A DNA stretch of 64,000 nt from positions 4,719,501 through 4,783,500 of the forward strand of contig NZ_CP127173.1 in the NCBI RefSeq assembly GCF_030264295.1, given 5' to 3'. The stretch's first letter is position 1. Each line of letters opens with the position of its first letter. Under the pieces are notes generated by a model. The model searched no databases and was not told the DNA's origin. It was given only the letters and a program-made list of their open reading frames with translations. Shown here one piece after another: positions 41,787-49,584 of this stretch. Origin of the DNA: Amycolatopsis nalaikhensis. GTDB taxonomy: Bacteria > Actinomycetota > Actinomycetes > Mycobacteriales > Pseudonocardiaceae. The position numbers and the translations under genes were made by a program.

Positions 41787-42704
41787 TCACAGCCTTTCAA
41801 CAGGAAGCCGGCTCGCCCAGCGGTGGACGGCGAACCGGCTGCCGTCGCGCCGGACCTCGGCCGCGCCCGAGCCGCCGAAGTGCGCGGGGATGACGAGTTC
41901 GCGCTGGTCCGCGGCCCGCTCGAGTACTTGCCGCCGCGTGACGGCCGCCTGCGCCGGGGCTTCGCAGAAACAACTGCTGTGCTCGGGCGCGACGATCTGG
42001 ACGGGGCTGTGGAGCAGGTCCCCGACGAAGACGGCCCGGTCCGTCCCCGACGAGAGCCGGAGCACGGACGAGCCCGGGGTGTGGCCGGGCGCGGGCTCGA
42101 GGGTGAGGTTCCGGTCGATCCGGTGGCTCCCCTCCCACAGCACGGTTCGCCCGAGCACCGGCGCGACGCTGTCGGCGTAGACGAGCAGGCTGCCTTCCCG
42201 GCGCACCTGGTCGCGCTCGGTGCGCGGCGCCGGGCGGCGGTGGGCGTTGCGGGGATCGAAGTACGTCGCGTCGGCGCGGGGGATCAGGTAGGTCGCGTTC
42301 GGGAACGTCGGGACCCAGTCGCCGTCGCGGAGCCGGGTGTTCCAGCCGACGTGGTCGTAGTGGATGTGGGTGTTCACGACGACGTCGACGTCCTCGGGCC
42401 GGACCCCGGCGGCGGCGAGCCGGTCGAGGAAGTCCGTGCTCATGTGGTCGAAGAGCGGGATCTGCGGCCGCTCCCGGTCGTTCCCGACGCCGGTGTCGAC
42501 GAGGACGACACGGCCTTCGGAGCGGAGGACCCACGTCTGCACGGCGCCGACGTAACCGCCGGTGCCCGGGTTCCAGTGGTCCGGGGCGAGCCAGCGGGCG
42601 TTGTCCGCCCACAGCTCGGCCGGGCTGGGGACGATGTCCCGGGCGGGCGCGATCTCGCCCGCCCACTCGAGGACCTTCACGACTTCGACGTCACCGATGT
42701 GCAT
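41787..42704 (-). CDS. MBL-fold metallo-hydrolase
   Basis: The 305-residue metallo-beta-lactamase-fold hydrolase has the HxHxDH zinc motif in VVVNTHIHYDHVGW, plus PAPGHTPGSSVLRL, FVGDLLHSPVQ and a late PAHFGGSG histidine. It resembles AHL-lactonase-like or quercetinase-like hydrolases. ATG at 42704 is divergent from the AraC gene across 75 bases. The substrate cannot be inferred. Confidence 0.88.
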   Translation of the reverse strand: MHIGDVEVVKVLEWAGEIAPARDIVPSPAELWADNARWLAPDHWNPGTGGYVGAVQTWVLRSEGRVVLVDTGVGNDRERPQIPLFDHMSTDFLDRLAAAGVRPEDVDVVVNTHIHYDHVGWNTRLRDGDWVPTFPNATYLIPRADATYFDPRNAHRRPAPRTERDQVRREGSLLVYADSVAPVLGRTVLWEGSHRIDRNLTLEPAPGHTPGSSVLRLSSGTDRAVFVGDLLHSPVQIVAPEHSSCFCEAPAQAAVTRRQVLERAADQRELVIPAHFGGSGAAEVRRDGSRFAVHRWASRLPVERL

Positions 42705-42779
42705 ATCGCTAAGCTAAGCTCGCCGAATGAGCGTTTCCATGGTTGATCTGCTCGTTCCGATACGCGATCGTCTCACATC

Positions 42780-43679
42780 ATGGATCTCCTGAGCGACGCG
42801 ATCACGGCCGTCCGCATCGGGCGGCCGACGTCGAACCGCCTCAGCGCGGGCGACGACTGGTGCTACCGCTTCGCGCGCTACGAAGGCGCGGGTTTCCACG
42901 CCTTGCTGCGGGGCAGCGGCTGGCTGGTCCCGGAGAGCGGCGCGCCGGTCCCGCTCGGTGCGGGCGACGTCGTGCTGGTCCCGCACGGCAGCCCGCACAC
43001 GCTGTCGTCGCGCCCGGACGCCGCGGGCGCGGTCCCGTTCGAGGCGGCGGTGCCCGAGCCGGACGGCCGGACGGAGTTCCTGTGCGGCAAGTACCGTCTC
43101 GCGCAGGCGCACCGGCACCCCGTGCTGACCAGCCTGCCGGAGGTGGTCCACGTCCCGGCGCGAGTCGGCGTCGGCTCGCGGCTCCGGTCGGCGATGGACC
43201 TGCTGGGCGCCGAGCTGAGTGCCGCCGAACCCGGCTCGGCGACGGTCGTCGCGGGCTTGCTCGACCTCTTGCTCGTCTACCTCATCCGGGCGTGGCTGGC
43301 GGACAACCCGGGCACCGGGTGGCCGCAGGCGCTGAGCGACCCGCCGATCGCGGCGGCGCTGGAGGCGGTGCACGCGAATCCGGAAGCGCCGTGGCGGATC
43401 GAGGACCTCGCGGCCCGCGTCGGCCTGTCCCGCGCCACGCTGGCTCGCCGGTTCACCGCGTCGACCGGACGGCCGCCCATGGCCTACCTGACGTGGTGGC
43501 GCCTGACGAAGGCGGCGAGGTTGCTGCGGGAAACGACGCTGCCGCTGCCGTCGGTCGCGGCGAAGGTCGGCTACGGGTCGCCGTTCGCGTTCTCGCACGC
43601 GTTCAAGCGCGAATTCGGCGTCGCCCCGGGGGTGTACCGGGCCGGTGACGATCAGGCGTCCGATGTGGACCTTCGGTGA
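42780..43679 (+). CDS. AraC family regulator with cupin domain
   Basis: The 299-residue protein has an N-terminal cupin (GDDWCYRFARYEGAGFHALL; LGAGDVVLVPHGSPHTLS) and a C-terminal AraC HTH pair (IEDLAARVGLSRATLARRFT; VAAKVGYGSPFAFSHAFKRE, then FGVAPGVYR). It matches the RemK/CuRO-like actinobacterial AraC group with the AraC_binding_2 cupin. It probably regulates the divergent MBL-fold hydrolase. Confidence 0.9.
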   Translation: MDLLSDAITAVRIGRPTSNRLSAGDDWCYRFARYEGAGFHALLRGSGWLVPESGAPVPLGAGDVVLVPHGSPHTLSSRPDAAGAVPFEAAVPEPDGRTEFLCGKYRLAQAHRHPVLTSLPEVVHVPARVGVGSRLRSAMDLLGAELSAAEPGSATVVAGLLDLLLVYLIRAWLADNPGTGWPQALSDPPIAAALEAVHANPEAPWRIEDLAARVGLSRATLARRFTASTGRPPMAYLTWWRLTKAARLLRETTLPLPSVAAKVGYGSPFAFSHAFKREFGVAPGVYRAGDDQASDVDLR

Positions 43680-44204
43680 GCGCGCGGCAAGGGAAAGGTT
43701 CGCGGAAGGTAAACGGCGGGCGGAGGCCTCGTCGACGGCCGACCCGGACGGGTTAGGCCATTCGGCCGGAACCGGCTTTCCCCGCGCGCCCGGGTTCGCG
43801 GATCCGTTGGCGCACAATGATCTTCGCGGCTCGTCGTCGCTCAGCGTGGTTCTCGATGACGCGCTGAGAAATTGACCCGGCCGGGTGAGTCTGTTCGGTC
43901 GTGCCGAGCGGGCCATCCGTCGGAAGCGCGCGCTCGCAGCGTGACGGGATGTGCTTTTTCCGTTATCTCACAAGGACTTGAAAACTCGCCGGTAACAGGA
44001 CGTCGACTGTCCACAGTGGTGATCAACGGCCGTCCGGGCGGGCAACGCGAATCTTGATTTCTTGGCGGGCGGCGGTTTTCGTGGTCTGACACCCGGGAAC
44101 CTGGCTTGAGTGGTGCCCACGCATCCGCTCGCCCCGAATTCCGTAGGTGGTGCGCGTGGTGCGCTGGGCCTCGTCCGAACCGTCAGGGTCAGGAGGACCA
44201 GCAA
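43680..44204. other. 525-base non-coding region upstream of gas-vesicle cluster
   Basis: No frame here has convincing coding bias. A possible stress-type promoter, GTTT (44075-44078), 16 bases, GGGAAC (44095-44100), lies 104 bases before the first gene of the cluster, one mismatch from the sigma-B-like -10 GGGTAC. A TCCACAGTGG element is at 44010-44019. The rest shows nothing I can name. Confidence 0.4.
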
Positions 44205-44827
44205 ATGAAGCCAGGAGCGCGGATCGTCCTAGGGGTCGGGGTCGGCTACCTACTGGGGCGCACCAAGAAGATGCGGCTCGCGTTGATGATCGCCGCCGCC
44301 GGGGCGACCGGGCGGGCGGGCACGTCCCCGGTGAAACTTCTGCAGCACGGCCTGAAGCAGCTCGGCACCTCCGCGGAGCTGGGCAAGCTCACGGACGTCG
44401 CGCGCGACGAGCTCCTCGGCGCGGCCAAGGCGGCCGCCGTGACGGCGGCGAGTCCCGGATCGAGTCGCTCACCGAGCGCCTGCAGGAAGGGGGCCGCAAG
44501 CGGGACGAGGAACCGGACGACGAAGAGTCGGGCGAGGAACCGGATCGCGCGGCCGAAGACGAAGAAGAAGAGACGCCGAAGCGCGGACGGCGTCGCACGC
44601 GGGAGCCGGAAGAGGACACGTCGGAGCCGGACGAGGAAGAGCCGTCCGACGACGAAGAACCCCGCCGTCCCGCCAGACGCCGGGCGGCCGCCCGCGACGA
44701 AGACGGTGAGCAGCCGGACGAAGCCGAGCGGCCCGTGCGCCGCCGGAAGACGACCAAGCGGACCGCCGGCTCTTCGGATGGCGAGAAGCCGGCCCGGCGA
44801 GCCCGCGTCGGCGCCGGCCGGAGGTGA
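44205..44827 (+). pseudogene. gas-vesicle-cluster membrane protein with acidic/basic tail, frameshifted
   Basis: ATG at 44205 follows AGGAGG-like sequence. The first frame gives MKPGARIVLGVGVGYLLGRT, KKMRLALMIAAAGATG and KLTDVARDELLGAAKAAAVT. At about 44452-44458 coding shifts to another frame (RIESLTERLQEGGRKRDEEP) that runs as a highly charged E/D/R tail to 44827. One missing base explains it. Restored length is about 207 residues: a short N-terminal hydrophobic helix, a helical part and a disordered charged tail. By position it resembles the extra genes called gvpY/gvpZ in Streptomyces clusters (from memory). Either disrupted or a sequencing error. Confidence 0.65.
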
Positions 44828-44832
44828 CCGCG

Positions 44833-45885
44833 ATGGCTACCAAGCAGCTGAAGAACGCCGCCAGCCGGGCCAAGAGCACCGCCACGGGTGCGGCCGGGAA
44901 GGCGGGCGGCGGATCGAACGAGCTGACCGACGCCCTGCGGCACCTGGCGGAAGCCGCCGCCGGCCGGGCGGCCGGTTCGCTGACCAACCGCATCACCTCC
45001 GCGTCCGGTCGCCTCAGCGACTACGCCGCGGGCGGGGGCGGTGGCCTGGCCGAAGCCGTCACCGGCGGGAAACCCGGGGTGAAGGGCAAAGCCGCGATGG
45101 GCGCGGTCAAGGGCGGCCTCTCCGGGATCGTGGACAAGGTCAAGAACGCCTTCACCGGCGGCGGCGGCGGGAACAAGGGCGAAAAGATCAAGCTCACCAA
45201 CATCGTCGAGGAGATCGACATCGGGGCGCCCGCCGACCTCGTCTACGACCAGTGGACCCGGTTCACCGAGTTCCCGCGGTTCATGAAGAAGGTCGAGAGC
45301 GTCGAGCAGGTCAGCGACGAAAAGCTCGAGTGGCGGGCCCAGATCTTCTGGTCGCACCGCACCTGGGAGGCCACGATCCTCGAACAGGTGCCCGGCGAGC
45401 GGATCGTGTGGCGCTCGAAGGGGCAGAAGGGCCACGTCGACGGCGCCGTCACCTTCCACGAGCTCACGCCCGACCTCACCCGGGTGGTGCTGGTCCTCGC
45501 CTACCACCCGCAGGGCCTGTTCGAGCGCACCGGCAACCTCTGGCGCGCGCAGGGACGGCGGGTCCGGCTGGAGCTGAAGCACTTCCGCCGGCACGTGATG
45601 ACCGAGGCGCTTCTGCACCCCGACGACGTCGAGGGCTGGCGCGGCGAGATCCGCGACGGCCAGGTCGTCGACGCCGAAGAGTCCGAAGAGTCCGAGTCCG
45701 ACGAGGCCGAAGACTCCGACGAGGCCGAAGAGCCGGAAGAGTCCGAAGAGGACGAACTCGACGAAGACGAAGACCAAGCCGAAGACGAAGACGAAGACGC
45801 CGCCGAGGAAGACGAGCCCGAACCGGCCGCCCGACGCGGGCGGGCCCGGGCGCGCGCCGGCAGAGCGGAAGGGAGCACGCGATGA
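44833..45885 (+). CDS. SRPBCC (polyketide cyclase-like) protein of the gas-vesicle cluster
   Basis: The 350-residue protein has an Ala/Gly/Lys-rich N-terminal region and an SRPBCC domain at about 120-270 (NIVEEIDIGAPADLVYDQWT, FTEFPRFMKKVESVEQ, WEATILEQVPGERIVWRSKG). A very acidic, probably disordered C-terminal tail rich in EES, DED and EDE repeats follows. ATG at 44833 follows GGAGG. Its stop overlaps gvpA. SRPBCC domains bind hydrophobic ligands. Its place just before gvpA suggests a chaperone-like or ligand-binding role, which is inference. Confidence 0.8.
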   Translation: MATKQLKNAASRAKSTATGAAGKAGGGSNELTDALRHLAEAAAGRAAGSLTNRITSASGRLSDYAAGGGGGLAEAVTGGKPGVKGKAAMGAVKGGLSGIVDKVKNAFTGGGGGNKGEKIKLTNIVEEIDIGAPADLVYDQWTRFTEFPRFMKKVESVEQVSDEKLEWRAQIFWSHRTWEATILEQVPGERIVWRSKGQKGHVDGAVTFHELTPDLTRVVLVLAYHPQGLFERTGNLWRAQGRRVRLELKHFRRHVMTEALLHPDDVEGWRGEIRDGQVVDAEESEESESDEAEDSDEAEEPEESEEDELDEDEDQAEDEDEDAAEEDEPEPAARRGRARARAGRAEGSTR

Positions 45886-46283
45886 CGACAGCCGTCCAGC
45901 CGTCCGGCGGGGGAGGCGGCCTCGACCGCCCGAGCTCGAGCAGTCTCGCGGACGTGATCGACACGATCCTCGACAAGGGATTGGTGATCGACGCCTACGT
46001 CCGGGTGTCCCTGGTGGGCATCGAGCTGCTGACCATCGACGCCCGCGTCGTGGTCGCCAGCGTCGACACCTACCTCCGGTTCGCCGAAGCCGTGAACCGC
46101 CTCGACATCTCCGACACCGAGCAGAAAGGACTGCCCGACCTGCTCGAGGACGTGAACCAGGGCGGCGCCAAGGCGAAGACGCGCGGCGCGCTCGAAGCGG
46201 CGGGCGACAAGCTCCGCGACCTCATCGGAGACGACGAAGACCAGGAGCAGCCGGCCGGTCGGCGACGAAAGGGAGGCGACTGA
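45882..46283 (+). CDS. gvpA: gas vesicle structural protein GvpA-like
   Basis: The core (SSSSLADVIDTILDKGLVID, then AYVRVSLVGIELLTIDARVV and ASVDTYLRFAEAVN) is very close to the canonical GvpA wall protein as I know it. The protein is 133 residues, with a long polar C-terminal extension (KGLPDLLEDVNQGGAKAKTR onward), whereas classical GvpA is ~70. ATG at 45882 overlaps the preceding stop. Of the three GvpA/J-type genes here this is the best candidate for the shell subunit. Confidence 0.85.
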   Translation: MTTAVQPSGGGGGLDRPSSSSLADVIDTILDKGLVIDAYVRVSLVGIELLTIDARVVVASVDTYLRFAEAVNRLDISDTEQKGLPDLLEDVNQGGAKAKTRGALEAAGDKLRDLIGDDEDQEQPAGRRRKGGD

Positions 46284-46284
46284 G

Positions 46285-47049
46285 ATGGCGAACGAGAGCG
46301 AAACCGCCTTCTACGTCTACGGCATCGTCCCGTCGGACGTCGAGACCGACTCCGGGGCACGCGGCGTCGGCGACCCGCCCGCGCCGGTCACGACGGTGAC
46401 CTACGAGCGGATCGCCGCGCTGGTCAGCGAAATCCCGCGGGACAAGCCGCTCGGCAGGCCGGAAGACCTGACCGCGCACGCGGGCCTGCTGGACGCGGCC
46501 GCCGCCGAGGTCCCGGTGCTGCCGTTGCGCTTCGGCGCCGTGGTGTCCGATGAGGACGCCGTCGTCGAGGAGCTGCTCAAGGCGAACGAGGACGATTTCG
46601 CCGCCGCACTGGACGAACTCGAGGGCAAGGCCGAGTACGTCATCAAAGCCCGGTACGTCGAAGAGGCCGTGCTGCGCGAGATCCTCGACGAGAACGAAGA
46701 GCTGGCAAAGCTGCGGGACCAGGTCCGGGGCAAATCGGAAGACGCCACGCGCGACCAGCGGATCGCACTGGGCGAACAGATTGGCAAGGCCATCGAAGCC
46801 AAGCGCGCCACCGACACGCAGCGGACGGTGGACGCCCTGGAGCGGCTCGGCGTCGAGATCAGCCCCCGGGAACCGACGCACGAAGAAGAAGCCGTCCACC
46901 TCGCGTGCCTGGCCGAAACGGCCAAGCAGGACGACCTCGAGGCCGCCGTCGAAGAGCTCGCCCGCGACTGGGAGGGCCGCGTCGAAGTGCGGTTGCTGGG
47001 CCCGCTCGCGGCGTACGACTTCGTCGTCACCCAGCGGCCGGAGGAGTAG
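46285..47049 (+). CDS. gvpF: gas vesicle protein GvpF/L family
   Basis: The 254-residue GvpL/GvpF protein shows AFYVYGIVPSDVETDSGARG, VPVLPLRFGAVVSDEDAVVE, RDQRIALGEQIGKAIEAKRA and RLLGPLAAYDFV, the usual GvpF family hallmarks. ATG at 46285 is preceded by GGGAGG. GvpF is an assembly protein thought to sit at the gas-facing side of the shell. A second, more divergent copy is at 47991. Confidence 0.9.
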   Translation: MANESETAFYVYGIVPSDVETDSGARGVGDPPAPVTTVTYERIAALVSEIPRDKPLGRPEDLTAHAGLLDAAAAEVPVLPLRFGAVVSDEDAVVEELLKANEDDFAAALDELEGKAEYVIKARYVEEAVLREILDENEELAKLRDQVRGKSEDATRDQRIALGEQIGKAIEAKRATDTQRTVDALERLGVEISPREPTHEEEAVHLACLAETAKQDDLEAAVEELARDWEGRVEVRLLGPLAAYDFVVTQRPEE

Positions 47050-47052
47050 GCG

Positions 47053-47310
47053 ATGGGTGTGGTCGGCACGATCCTCGGGTTGCCCTTCGCCCCCGTGCGC
47101 GGGGTGCTCGCCGTGGCCGAGCTGATCCGGCGGCAGGTCGACGCGGAGCTGTACCACCCCGCGTCGGTCCGCCGTGAGCTCGAAGCCGCGGAAGAAGCGC
47201 GGGCCGTCGGCGAGATCTCGCCCGAGGAAGAGGCCGAAGCACAGCAACGGGTGCTGGACCGCCTGACCGCGTCCCCGGCCGAGCCGGGGCCGGAGGAAGA
47301 GAAGAGGTGA
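47053..47310 (+). CDS. gvpG: gas vesicle protein GvpG
   Basis: The 85-residue helical, charged protein begins MGVVGTILGLPFAPVRGVLA and contains IRRQVDAELYHPASVRRELE and EISPEEEAEAQQRVLDRL, matching the GvpG family. It lies 3 bases after gvpF, a normal pairing, and probably acts in assembly. It has no catalytic motifs. Confidence 0.88.
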   Translation: MGVVGTILGLPFAPVRGVLAVAELIRRQVDAELYHPASVRRELEAAEEARAVGEISPEEEAEAQQRVLDRLTASPAEPGPEEEKR

Positions 47311-47316
47311 TGACCG

Positions 47317-47658
47317 ATGGCTCCCGCGAGGTCGCGCGGTGAGGCCGGTTCCGACCGGAAGCCGAAGCCCGAGTCCGGCGGCGAAGTGCTGTCCGCGTCG
47401 TCGGCGGCGTCGTTCGCGCTGCGCTACGTCGGCGAGCTGATCACGAGCGAGCCGACGGCCGTCACCTCGGTCGAGCCCGCCGAGGACGACGGCTGGCTGG
47501 TGGAGGTGGAAGTGCTGGAGGACCGCCGGATCCCGTCGTCGGCGGACATGCTCGCGCTCTACGAGATCGAGCTCGATCCCGACGGTGGCCTGCTCGCGTA
47601 CCGCCGCACGAAGCGTTACTCGCGCGGCCGGGCCGGCACCGGGAACGGGGTGAGCTGA
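47317..47658 (+). CDS. gvpO: gas vesicle protein GvpO
   Basis: The 113-residue GvpO protein has an SRGEAGSDRKPKPESGGEVL variable N-terminus and the conserved part FALRYVGELITSEPTAVTSV, DDGWLVEVEVLEDRRIPSSA and LALYEIELDPDGGLLAYRRT. GvpO is required for shell assembly in other species, but its mechanism is unclear. ATG 47317 lies 6 bases after the gvpG stop. Confidence 0.87.
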   Translation: MAPARSRGEAGSDRKPKPESGGEVLSASSAASFALRYVGELITSEPTAVTSVEPAEDDGWLVEVEVLEDRRIPSSADMLALYEIELDPDGGLLAYRRTKRYSRGRAGTGNGVS

Positions 47659-47659
47659 C

Positions 47660-48007
47660 GTGACCAACGGACAGCCGCTCGCCGCGACGGGCGCGCAGGC
47701 CGGGCTCGGCTCGGCGGGCAACCACCAGCCCGCCAACCTCGGCGACATCCTCGAACGCGTGCTGGACAAGGGGCTGGTGATCGCCGGCGACATCCGGGTC
47801 AACCTGCTCGACATCGAGCTGCTGACGATCAAGCTCCGGCTCGTCGTCGCCTCCTTGGAGACGGCGAAGGACGTCGGCATCGACTGGTGGGAAAGCGATC
47901 CGTGGCTGACGGGCGACAAAGGCGGGGTGCACGAGGAGAACCGCCGGCTGCGAGCCCGCATCGCCGAACTGGAAGCCGCGCCGGAGCGGGATGACGAAGA
48001 TGATTGA
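47660..48007 (+). CDS. gvpJ: gas vesicle protein GvpJ (GvpA/J family)
   Basis: The 115-residue protein carries the GvpA/J core (NLGDILERVLDKGLVIAGDI, VNLLDIELLTIKLRLVVASL) followed by a helical tail (HEENRRLRARIAELEAAPER). It is more divergent than the copy at 45882, with the amphipathic ETAKDVGIDWW segment common in GvpJ. GTG at 47660 lies one base after the gvpO stop. The next gene starts 17 bases before its end. Confidence 0.82.
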   Translation: MTNGQPLAATGAQAGLGSAGNHQPANLGDILERVLDKGLVIAGDIRVNLLDIELLTIKLRLVVASLETAKDVGIDWWESDPWLTGDKGGVHEENRRLRARIAELEAAPERDDEDD

Positions 48008-48770
48008 GGGACAAGGGGTTTGGCTGTACGCCGTGACCCGGGACGCCGACCCGGCCGCGCTCGGCGAGCTGACGGGAGTCTCGGCCGAGACCCCGCGGTT
48101 CATCGAGGCGGCCGGGCTGGCGGCCGTCGTCGGCGACGTGCCGTTGAGCTCCTTCGGCGAGGAAGCGTTGCACCGCAACTTCGAGGACCTCGACTGGCTG
48201 GGCGCGGTCGCCCGGGCGCACGACTCCGTGATCGTGGCCCTGATCGACCGCGGTCCGGCCATCCCGATGCGACTGGCCACCGTGTACCACGACGACGACC
48301 GCGTGCGGCACCTGCTCGAATCCCGGGCGGCGGAGTTCGCCCGCGCGCTCGACCAGGTCACCGGGCGGACCGAATGGGGCGTCAAGATCTTCCTCGCCCC
48401 CGCACCGGACCCGTCGAGCGACGCCGGGGGTCCGTCCCCACGCGGGGCGGGGGCGGCCTACCTGGCCCGGCGGCGAGCGGCGCTGGACTCGCGCGAACAC
48501 CAGGAGCGGTGCGCCGCCGAGCAGGCGGACCGGGCGCACCGCCTGCTCGCCGCGCTCGCCGTCGACGCCACGACGCACCCTCCGCAGAGCCGCGCGCTGG
48601 CGGGTGAGGACGCGCGGATGATCCTCAACGGCGCGTACCTGGTCGACCACGAGCACACGCTGCGGTTCGCCGAAGCGGCCGCGGCGTGCGACCAGGACAA
48701 CGACGCGATCCGGGTGCGGCTGACCGGCCCGTGGCCACCGTATTCCTTTTCGGTACTGGAGGAACCATGA
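47991..48770 (+). CDS. gvpL: gas vesicle protein GvpL/F family, second copy
   Basis: The 259-residue GvpL/F-type protein starts MTKMIEGQGVWLYAVTRDAD at ATG 47991; ATG 48000 is an alternative. It shows FGEEALHRNFEDLDWLGAVA, AIPMRLATVYHDDDRVRHLL and the conserved C-terminal RLTGPWPPYSF. It is divergent from the copy at 46285, as expected for a GvpF/GvpL pair. Confidence 0.87.
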   Translation: MTKMIEGQGVWLYAVTRDADPAALGELTGVSAETPRFIEAAGLAAVVGDVPLSSFGEEALHRNFEDLDWLGAVARAHDSVIVALIDRGPAIPMRLATVYHDDDRVRHLLESRAAEFARALDQVTGRTEWGVKIFLAPAPDPSSDAGGPSPRGAGAAYLARRRAALDSREHQERCAAEQADRAHRLLAALAVDATTHPPQSRALAGEDARMILNGAYLVDHEHTLRFAEAAAACDQDNDAIRVRLTGPWPPYSFSVLEEP

Positions 48771-48961
48771 GCCAACCCGTTCCCGCACCGGTCGCGGCCG
48801 AACGGCCGGTCGCGCTGATCGACCTGCTCGACCGCGTACTCGCCGGGGGAGTCGTCGTGAGTGGCGAACTGACGTTGTCCATCGCGGACGTCGACCTCGT
48901 GCACATTTCCCTGCGCACCCTGCTGACCTCGATCACGGCGTTGCAGCCCCGAAATGAGTGA
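48767..48961 (+). CDS. gvpS: gas vesicle protein GvpS (GvpA/J family, short)
   Basis: The 64-residue GvpA/J-like protein has a core reading VALIDLLDRVLAGGVVVSGE then LTLSIADVDLVHISLRTLLT. It lacks most of the GvpA signature and matches the short GvpS/GvpM type. ATG at 48767 overlaps gvpL (ATGA), and it overlaps gvpK by 8 bases. The N-terminal Pro/Ala region is variable. Confidence 0.78.
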   Translation: MSQPVPAPVAAERPVALIDLLDRVLAGGVVVSGELTLSIADVDLVHISLRTLLTSITALQPRNE

Positions 48962-49241
48962 GCTCGAAAAGGGACGGATCAACGCCGATCCCGAGACGGC
49001 CGAACGCAGCCTGGTCAGCCTGGTGCTGACGGTGGTGGAGCTGTTGCGCCAGCTCATGGAGCGGCAGGCGCTGCGGAGAGTGGAGCACGGCGACCTCACC
49101 GACGACCGGATCGAGGCGATCGGGCAGACGCTCATGAATCTGGAAAACCGGATGACGGAGCTGTGTGAACATTTCGGAATAGACCCGAAAGATCTCAACA
49201 TCGACCTGGGTCCGCTCGGTTCATTGCTGCCCGAAGAATGA
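48954..49241 (+). CDS. gvpK: gas vesicle protein GvpK
   Basis: The 95-residue GvpK protein shows the family's NADPETAERSLVSLVLTVVE, LRQLMERQALRRVEHGDLTD, and QTLMNLENRMTELCEHFGID followed by DLNIDLGPLG. It is the last gene of the cluster. It overlaps gvpS by 8 bases, so it is tightly coupled. Confidence 0.9.
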   Translation: MSELEKGRINADPETAERSLVSLVLTVVELLRQLMERQALRRVEHGDLTDDRIEAIGQTLMNLENRMTELCEHFGIDPKDLNIDLGPLGSLLPEE

Positions 49242-49242
49242 C

Positions 49243-49267
49243 GTTTCCCGCCCGCCGGTGAGGGTAT
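49243..49267 (+). promoter_or_regulatory. sigma-B/F-type stress promoter
   Basis: GTTT at 49243-49246, a 15-base spacer and GGGTAT at 49262-49267 match the actinobacterial alternative-sigma consensus GTTT-N14-16-GGGTA(C/T). It lies 32 bases upstream of the small membrane protein gene. The match is exact in both elements. Confidence 0.7.
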
Positions 49268-49299
49268 TCGAAATCATCGCTCGGAAAGAGGTGTTGGCG

Positions 49300-49581
49300 A
49301 TGACCATCATCGGAATCATCAGCGCGATCGTCGTCGGTCTGGTGATCGGCGTGCTCGGCCGGTTGCTCGCGCCGGGACGGCAGAAGATCCCGCTCTGGCT
49401 GACCATCGTGATCGGCATCATCGCGGCGCTGGCGGGCACCGCCATCGCGCGCAGCGCCGGATACGCCGAGACGGCCGGGTTCGACTGGCTGGAGCTGATC
49501 ACCCAGGTGGTGCTGGCGGCGATCGGCGTTTCGCTGGCGTCGCTGGCGTACGGACGTCGGCGGCGGGGGCTGATGCACTGA
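49300..49581 (+). CDS. GlsB/YeaQ/YmgE-type stress-associated membrane protein
   Basis: The 93-residue protein has three hydrophobic segments (IGIISAIVVGLVIGVLGRLL; LWLTIVIGIIAALAGTAIAR; ITQVVLAAIGVSLASLAYGR). It belongs to the transglycosylase-associated protein family. ATG at 49300 is preceded by AAAGAGG. It lies 58 bases after gvpK, and the stress-type promoter just upstream suggests stress induction. Function is otherwise unknown. Confidence 0.85.
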   Translation: MTIIGIISAIVVGLVIGVLGRLLAPGRQKIPLWLTIVIGIIAALAGTAIARSAGYAETAGFDWLELITQVVLAAIGVSLASLAYGRRRRGLMH

Positions 49582-49584
49582 CCG

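Noticed and set aside
45660..45840. Acidic repeat region as a separate gene or repeat element
   Set aside because: It is in frame with the SRPBCC gene and encodes its disordered E/D-rich tail.
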